Positions 60,601-64,000 of a stretch of DNA of 64,000 bases are shown in pieces. The notes below the pieces were generated by a model that had not been told where the DNA came from, searched no databases, and worked only from the letters and a program-made list of their open reading frames with translations. Position 1 is the first letter of the stretch, and each line of letters opens with the position of its first letter. Made by a program: the position numbers and the translations under genes. Source of the DNA: Panorpa germanica (Eukaryota; Arthropoda; Insecta; Mecoptera; Panorpidae); assembly GCA_963678705.1 (NCBI GenBank), contig OY783204.1, forward strand, positions 23,012,759-23,076,758, given 5' to 3'.

Positions 60601-61432
60601 ATCAGCAAAATATCTTCTTGGAAATGTCTGCAGAGGAGTTTAGCACTCGCGTTGAACTAGGAGTTATCTTGGACAAGTCAACTATTGTGAAACAAGCACT
60701 CCTCAAGGTAGAAAATGTAACACCTGGTGTTAACATGCTTACGGAAGCGATGGGACCCCCGAAATCGCCTAGCGTCTTGCAGGTTTGTCACTATTTTTGT
60801 ATAATTATTCATAGGATCTGTCTTAAGATGAAACGATACTTGGCCATTTTTTCTAGCGAAATATAGATGGCGATACTATACAGCAGGTTAAATATTTTCA
60901 AAAAATCCATGTGTTTTATGTTTTAAATGATTTTATGTAAGTAAAAATTGGAATTTAACTAGAAAATATAGCAATATTCATTTTCAAAACTTATTTTTGC
61001 GGTTCCAACTCATTAAAAGTCAGTGGAAGAAAGCTTAAAATGTAGATACCGTATTCATCCAACTAATTGCAGCTTTAGATTTTGATTCGCGTTTATAGTT
61101 ACTTACATAAAACGATTTAAACATAAAAAACATGGTTTTTTCGATAATATTTAACCTGCTGTATAGTATCGCCATCTATATTTCGCTAGAAAAAATGCCC
61201 AAGTATCGTTTCACCTTAAAGAAGAATTGGTTCTTCTAACAAAGATACAGAGGTTGCTTAATATACGATAATATCCTCTACTTTAGAACCCTTTTTAAAT
61301 TATGAAACTTTTCAGATTTTGGGTATCCTGGGCGCCAATCGCATGTCATGTAATCAAGAAGCTAGGCGAAAAAAATGGGTAAGACCTGAAGTGCCAACAC
61401 TACCAAATTCCATTTTATGGAAAATGGTATAA
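57644..61432 (+). CDS. FAM194/ERICH6-like domain protein (spliced)
   Basis: Exons: 57644-57766, 58305-58491, 58846-58948, 60167-60782, 61316-61432 (phases 0, 1, 2, 0; 381 codons). Residues about 60-170 contain GIPFLEVDKKTGSERILYPD, IAIEYHDNKK, then GPGPAGYSVLGIFDTLGYGA, SYSQRGGILYE and KWSWLTTQ. A YPxGxxA strand, a Gly-rich turn, GGxxY and a WxW end resemble the FAM194 domain of ERICH6 proteins. A Lys/Ser-rich insert (about 183-220) follows, then INLNDNIKLTIINQQNIFLE and a short tail. ERICH6 relatives are poorly characterised, and in mammals I recall testis-biased expression; a ciliary or sperm role here would be a guess. ATG 57644 directly follows TTTTTATAG, a splice-acceptor-like end, so this ATG may be internal to a longer gene that includes 55505-57509. 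If it is a true start, a six-codon upstream frame precedes it at 57607. Introns 3 and 4 carry MITEs. Confidence 0.8.
57845..58255. other. GC-richer block inside the intron at 57767-58304
   Basis: About 57940-58255 is far less AT-rich than other introns here. It has a minus frame of 96 codons (57965-58255) and a plus frame of 62, neither recognisable. Near-duplicated words GATCGGAATCCAATTAGA and GATTGGAATCCTATTAGA occur about 47 bp apart. The left part (57850-57905) belongs to the repeat also found at 15123 and 15784. Probably an unclassified transposon piece. Confidence 0.4.
59256..59940 (-). mobile_element. AATGGGC MITE, copy 4, in an intron
   Basis: The termini are AATGGGCTTGTGTCCT at 59256 and ACACAAGCCCATT ending at 59940 (the last repeat has GTA for AGG just inside). 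The body is the reverse complement of the other copies. It is wholly within the 58949-60166 intron of the FAM194-like gene, opposite to its transcription. Confidence 0.9.
60823..61219. mobile_element. Foldback element with ~125-bp arms, in an intron
   Basis: The left arm (60823 to about 60952: TTAAGATGAAACGATACTTG, AGCGAAATATAGATGGCGAT, ACTATACAGCAGGTTAAATA) is repeated in reverse complement in the right arm (about 61097-61219) with roughly 10% differences by eye. The roughly 145-bp centre is unrelated to the arms. The element lies in the 60783-61315 intron; when transcribed it would form a long hairpin. No other copy is in the window and its superfamily is unknown. The final codons of a 223-codon frame read into this intron are not exon. 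Confidence 0.85.
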
Positions 61433-61444
61433 TTATGACTTTGT

Positions 61445-61450
61445 AATAAA
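61445..61450 (+). terminator. Polyadenylation signal AATAAA
   Basis: A canonical AATAAA lies 12 bp after the stop codon (61430-61432) of the FAM194-like unit, with T-rich sequence downstream. It is very close to the stop, implying a short 3' untranslated region. No AATAAA follows the stop of the preceding unit at 57509; only ATTAAA at 57612. Confidence 0.6.
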
Positions 61451-61559
61451 ATGTACTATAACTTAGTATTTATTAGTTGAAGTACGGCATATTTTTTAAA
61501 CATTTTATTTATGAAGAAAATATAATTTCTTATACTATGTATTTTATTTAAAAAAAAAA

Positions 61560-62230
61560 ATAGAAATATGCATAAAAATACTAGATTCATTTCTTTATTT
61601 GTTATTGTAATTATCAACTTGCAGTTACAATCTTATCTTTCTGTTTAATCCTTTATCCTACCCATTTGTAAAATTAATTTCATTCATTGCATATACAAAT
61701 AATGTACCAAAAATGTTTTTTTTGCTGTATACATTCCTCTGACATTCTCTTTTTATTCCAGTGTTTCCTATACTCCCTTACACAATTTACATGACCTTTT
61801 CTTACCATCCTCTAAATATCTGTTTCCTTTCTCATTCTAAACCTTCTTGTCTCTTTATTATTCACTTTCGAAGTACTATCTGCCTTTCCCAACCTATTGC
61901 TTTACCTCCATAACTCTCCCTGCTTTTCCTCCTCTCCACGAATAACTCTTCTATCACCATTCCATTACTCTTATAATATTCTCTTTTCTTTCCCCATATG
62001 CTTTCCTGCTTCTTAATCTGTTCAATTATTATTTTTAGATTTTCATTTTCCTTTTACTTCATCTTTTGTTCATATCACAACGCTCTCGCTCCTGTTTCTA
62101 TCTTTAATTTATTCCTCCTGACTCCATCTAACACTATGTATGCTATTGAACACCAATCCATTTTGCATATCACTCTCGTCGTTGTTCCAATCCCTTTCTG
62201 CTATTTTCATCCCCATATTTTTTACTATTA
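61560..62230 (-). pseudogene. LINE fragment, antisense
   Basis: The pyrimidine-rich strand is the complement of a Lys/Glu/Arg-rich coding strand. On the minus strand, from about 62025, frames give QESIWGKKREYYKSNGMVIE and a Glu/Arg-rich continuation, resembling the linker before the reverse transcriptase in the ARFRxGNEE LINE family. Too decayed for a firm assignment. Confidence 0.45.
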
Positions 62231-63241
62231 AATCTATTTTATTCGTTAACATATAGTTTGGCTTAACCACACGGATACAAAAACTTAGTAGTTAGTAGTG
62301 TAGACACCCTTCTACTAATCATTTTTTAAATATTTGTTTTTGATCTTTTTATTTGTTACATCTTATCCCAAATTTAATTTTATCCAGACAGTATTCTACT
62401 TTTTCTTTAGGTAATACCTTTTGTGAATATTATAATTGTTTAAGGTGTAATTATTTGGTATTACTTAGTTTATGTTATAGTTATTAACATGTAGATATTT
62501 ATATCTGTACAGAAGTCTTACCCCAAGTACTCTAGATCTTCTGATCTCTGTCAGTTTCTTAAAGAATATTTGTCTTTGTCATAAAAAGATAGAGATAACA
62601 CCTTATGAACAACTAGAGCCAACATTCTATCACTATTGAATCACCATTACGATAATACGCTCGTACGCAAAATGCGCGATGCATCCCCGAGTACTATTCC
62701 ATCGTGACTAAAACTCCACAGAATGGCGGACGCCACGAACCCCTCCCCGCACCCTTTAGACGCCCCGTTTCGAATATGGCGCGAAAACAAATACCCGATA
62801 CCCTTTCTGGACACCCTGTATATACTGTCATATTCATTCATTTTATGTATTTGCAGTATATATACAGGATATTATATTCACATTATGGAGCAAATATGGA
62901 TTTACAGACTGTACCAATTATTCGCTAATAAACTAAGCTCTCTTACTAATGTATCACTTATCTCAAATTTAAATATCTGTCACATTTACCGGGCTACGAC
63001 TTCTGCGATATAGAAATTTGACAAAGAATAATAAATGAACAATGATATTTTGGCAAGTATTTTAGTCATATAAGTAATTTTTATTTATAATAATTTATGG
63101 TTATCATTAATTAAATTTAAACAATTTATTTTTGATAATATTTAGATTAAATACATTTAAAATTACGTCTTAAATTATTTGTCATCATTTTTGTATTATT
63201 ATATATTTTCTTTTTACTTTTGTAAGATATTTCACTTTAAA
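62231..63241. other. Intergenic; GC-rich block ending in a TGGACACCCTGTATATA terminus
   Basis: At 62640-62805 the sequence is GC-rich, then TGGACACCCTGTATATAC begins at 62806. On the minus strand this is GTATATACAGGGTGTCCA, like the 860-1055 element. A related ATATACAGGATAT follows at about 62861. This is probably the end of a DNA element with an unclear second terminus. Frames of 64, 74 and 96 codons overlap it and are not convincing genes. The remainder up to 63241 is AT-rich; the promoter of the next gene must lie here but shows no clear motif. Confidence 0.45.
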
Positions 63242-63772
63242 ATGCTTTATCCAAAAAGTCTTCGAAAGAGGCAGATTGAAAATCAGGATGGACGTAATCC
63301 TAAACGTAAAGGTATATATATATTATATTAAATAGGTTTTTGATATTGGATACTAATAAATATTTATTATGTTTGACTAGAAAGTACACCCGTGGGCCTG
63401 GCTTCATGTTTATCAAAACTTACATCGAGTACAAAACTCGAACCATTTCCCAGTAATGAGAGACTTCTTGTAAATCTCAAGGATCTGCTAATAAAATCTG
63501 CAGCTTTGTTAAAGGTACAATAAAAACCATTGTTTTGCTAAAAGACATTTTTTTAATATATAACTTAATTTTAGGAAGAGGGAGGCATTTTTTCATTCTA
63601 TGACCTCCAGAAGTTAATCGAAAGAACTATACAAAATTTACAGAAGGCTATAAAAGCTTATTCTAAACCCTGCTTGCCTAATACTACCTGTAAAATTAGA
63701 ATACCAGCTGGAGCTCCACCACCTTCTACTGAATACGTTATGTATGGTACTCAACATTCTGCGTTAAACAAG
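63242..63772 (+). CDS. Tandem paralogue of the SGLLTESEM-repeat gene, partial (runs off window)
   Basis: Exons visible: 63242-63311, 63381-63514, 63575-63772, with donor GTACTA at 63773. The first exon is exactly 70 bp, as in the gene at 55505. Intron phases are again 1, 0, 0 and exon sizes are 134 and 198 against 140 and 216. The 134 visible codons begin MLYPKSLRKR and include VGLASCLSKL, EPFPSNERLLVNLKDLLIKS and YDLQKLIERTIQNLQKAIKA. These align with GLSLALSKL, EPFPGYENLFINLKDML and YRLIEVSVKNLEEAIDLA of the upstream gene. No frame in the annotated list covers it because each exon is short. The repeat region, if present, would start in exon 4 beyond 64000, after an intron that contains an AATGGGC MITE. 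Function unknown. Confidence 0.85.
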
Positions 63773-63809
63773 GTACTACTACTAAAACCAATCAAATTTG
63801 ATTAATAGT

Positions 63810-64000
63810 AATGGGCTTGTGTCCTTATTTTTAAGTGGACGATTTTTCAATTGTTGACTGAAATTGATAATAATAAATGTGTATTAGCGTGTCTATTTTA
63901 TTAAATATCTAAATGTTGACGGATATAGCAATTAAAAATTTGAATTGTAGTTTTAGGGCTAGAAATGGTCGGCCATATTTGTATGACGTGAAATGCATTT
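63810..64000 (+). mobile_element. AATGGGC MITE, copy 5 (cut by window end)
   Basis: It begins AATGGGCTTGTGTCCT at 63810, 37 bp after the third-exon donor of the partial gene, and follows the family sequence to the window edge (GTATGACGTGAAATGCATTT). It therefore lies in that gene's third intron. Confidence 0.9.

Noticed and set aside
60783..60866. Extension of the 60195-60866 frame beyond the donor at 60783
   Set aside because: The extra 28 codons read into intron and the foldback element; splicing at CAG|GTTTGT to 61316 continues into a good terminal exon.
62647..63013. Overlapping 64-, 74- and 96-codon frames between the gene units
   Set aside because: All three cross a GC-rich block ending in a transposon-like TGGACACCCTGTATATA terminus and none continues into a plausible protein.

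Overview
The window is AT-rich eukaryotic DNA. It has short spliced exons with GT-AG introns (several of 60-70 bp), no bacterial-style gene packing, and a dense mix of degenerate transposons of types common in insects (mariner-like and other DDE transposase relics, hAT and PIF/Harbinger-like MITEs, a Helitron end, tRNA-like SINEs, several LINE families). An insect nuclear genome is the best fit. The LINE with an 'ARFRxGNEE ... ETLEHI' carboxy end resembles elements I recall mainly from ants, bees and wasps, which hints weakly at Hymenoptera; the order cannot be settled from this window.

Layout. Positions 1-55,400 hold no gene I can support. They are a gene-poor repeat landscape: short inverted-repeat elements (860, 1925, 2485, 9282, 13620, 36610, 48375 and others), broken transposases (3222-3450, 17490-17829), LINE fragments in both orientations, tRNA-like SINE pieces, one Helitron-type element (27040-27369) and copies of a roughly 670-bp MITE family with perfect 16-bp ends reading AATGGGCTTGTGTCCT. 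A few relatively GC-rich, apparently single-copy blocks (around 3.7-4.0, 8.4-8.7, 18.6-18.9, 36.0-36.4, 38.0, 41.1-41.5 kb) have no coding signal and could be regulatory.

Positions 55,505-63,772 hold the gene cluster, all on the + strand. The first unit (four exons, 501 aa) has an amino-terminal alpha-helical region and then six copies of a roughly 40-residue repeat (core SGLLTESEMEIL..GGELTEAM) that I do not recognise. The second unit (five exons, 381 aa) carries a glycine/aromatic-rich region resembling the FAM194 domain of ERICH6-like proteins. Only 134 bp separate the two, the second begins exactly after a splice-acceptor-like sequence, and no AATAAA lies between them, so they may be one gene. 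A third unit starting at 63,242 is a diverged tandem paralogue of the first, with the same intron phases, and runs off the window.

The same MITE family sits 467 bp upstream of the first gene, in an intron of the second and in an intron of the third. A long-armed foldback element lies in the last intron of the second. The most informative items are the novel repeat protein and its tandem paralogue, the one-gene-or-two question, and a LINE insertion whose undisturbed target copy is also in the window.
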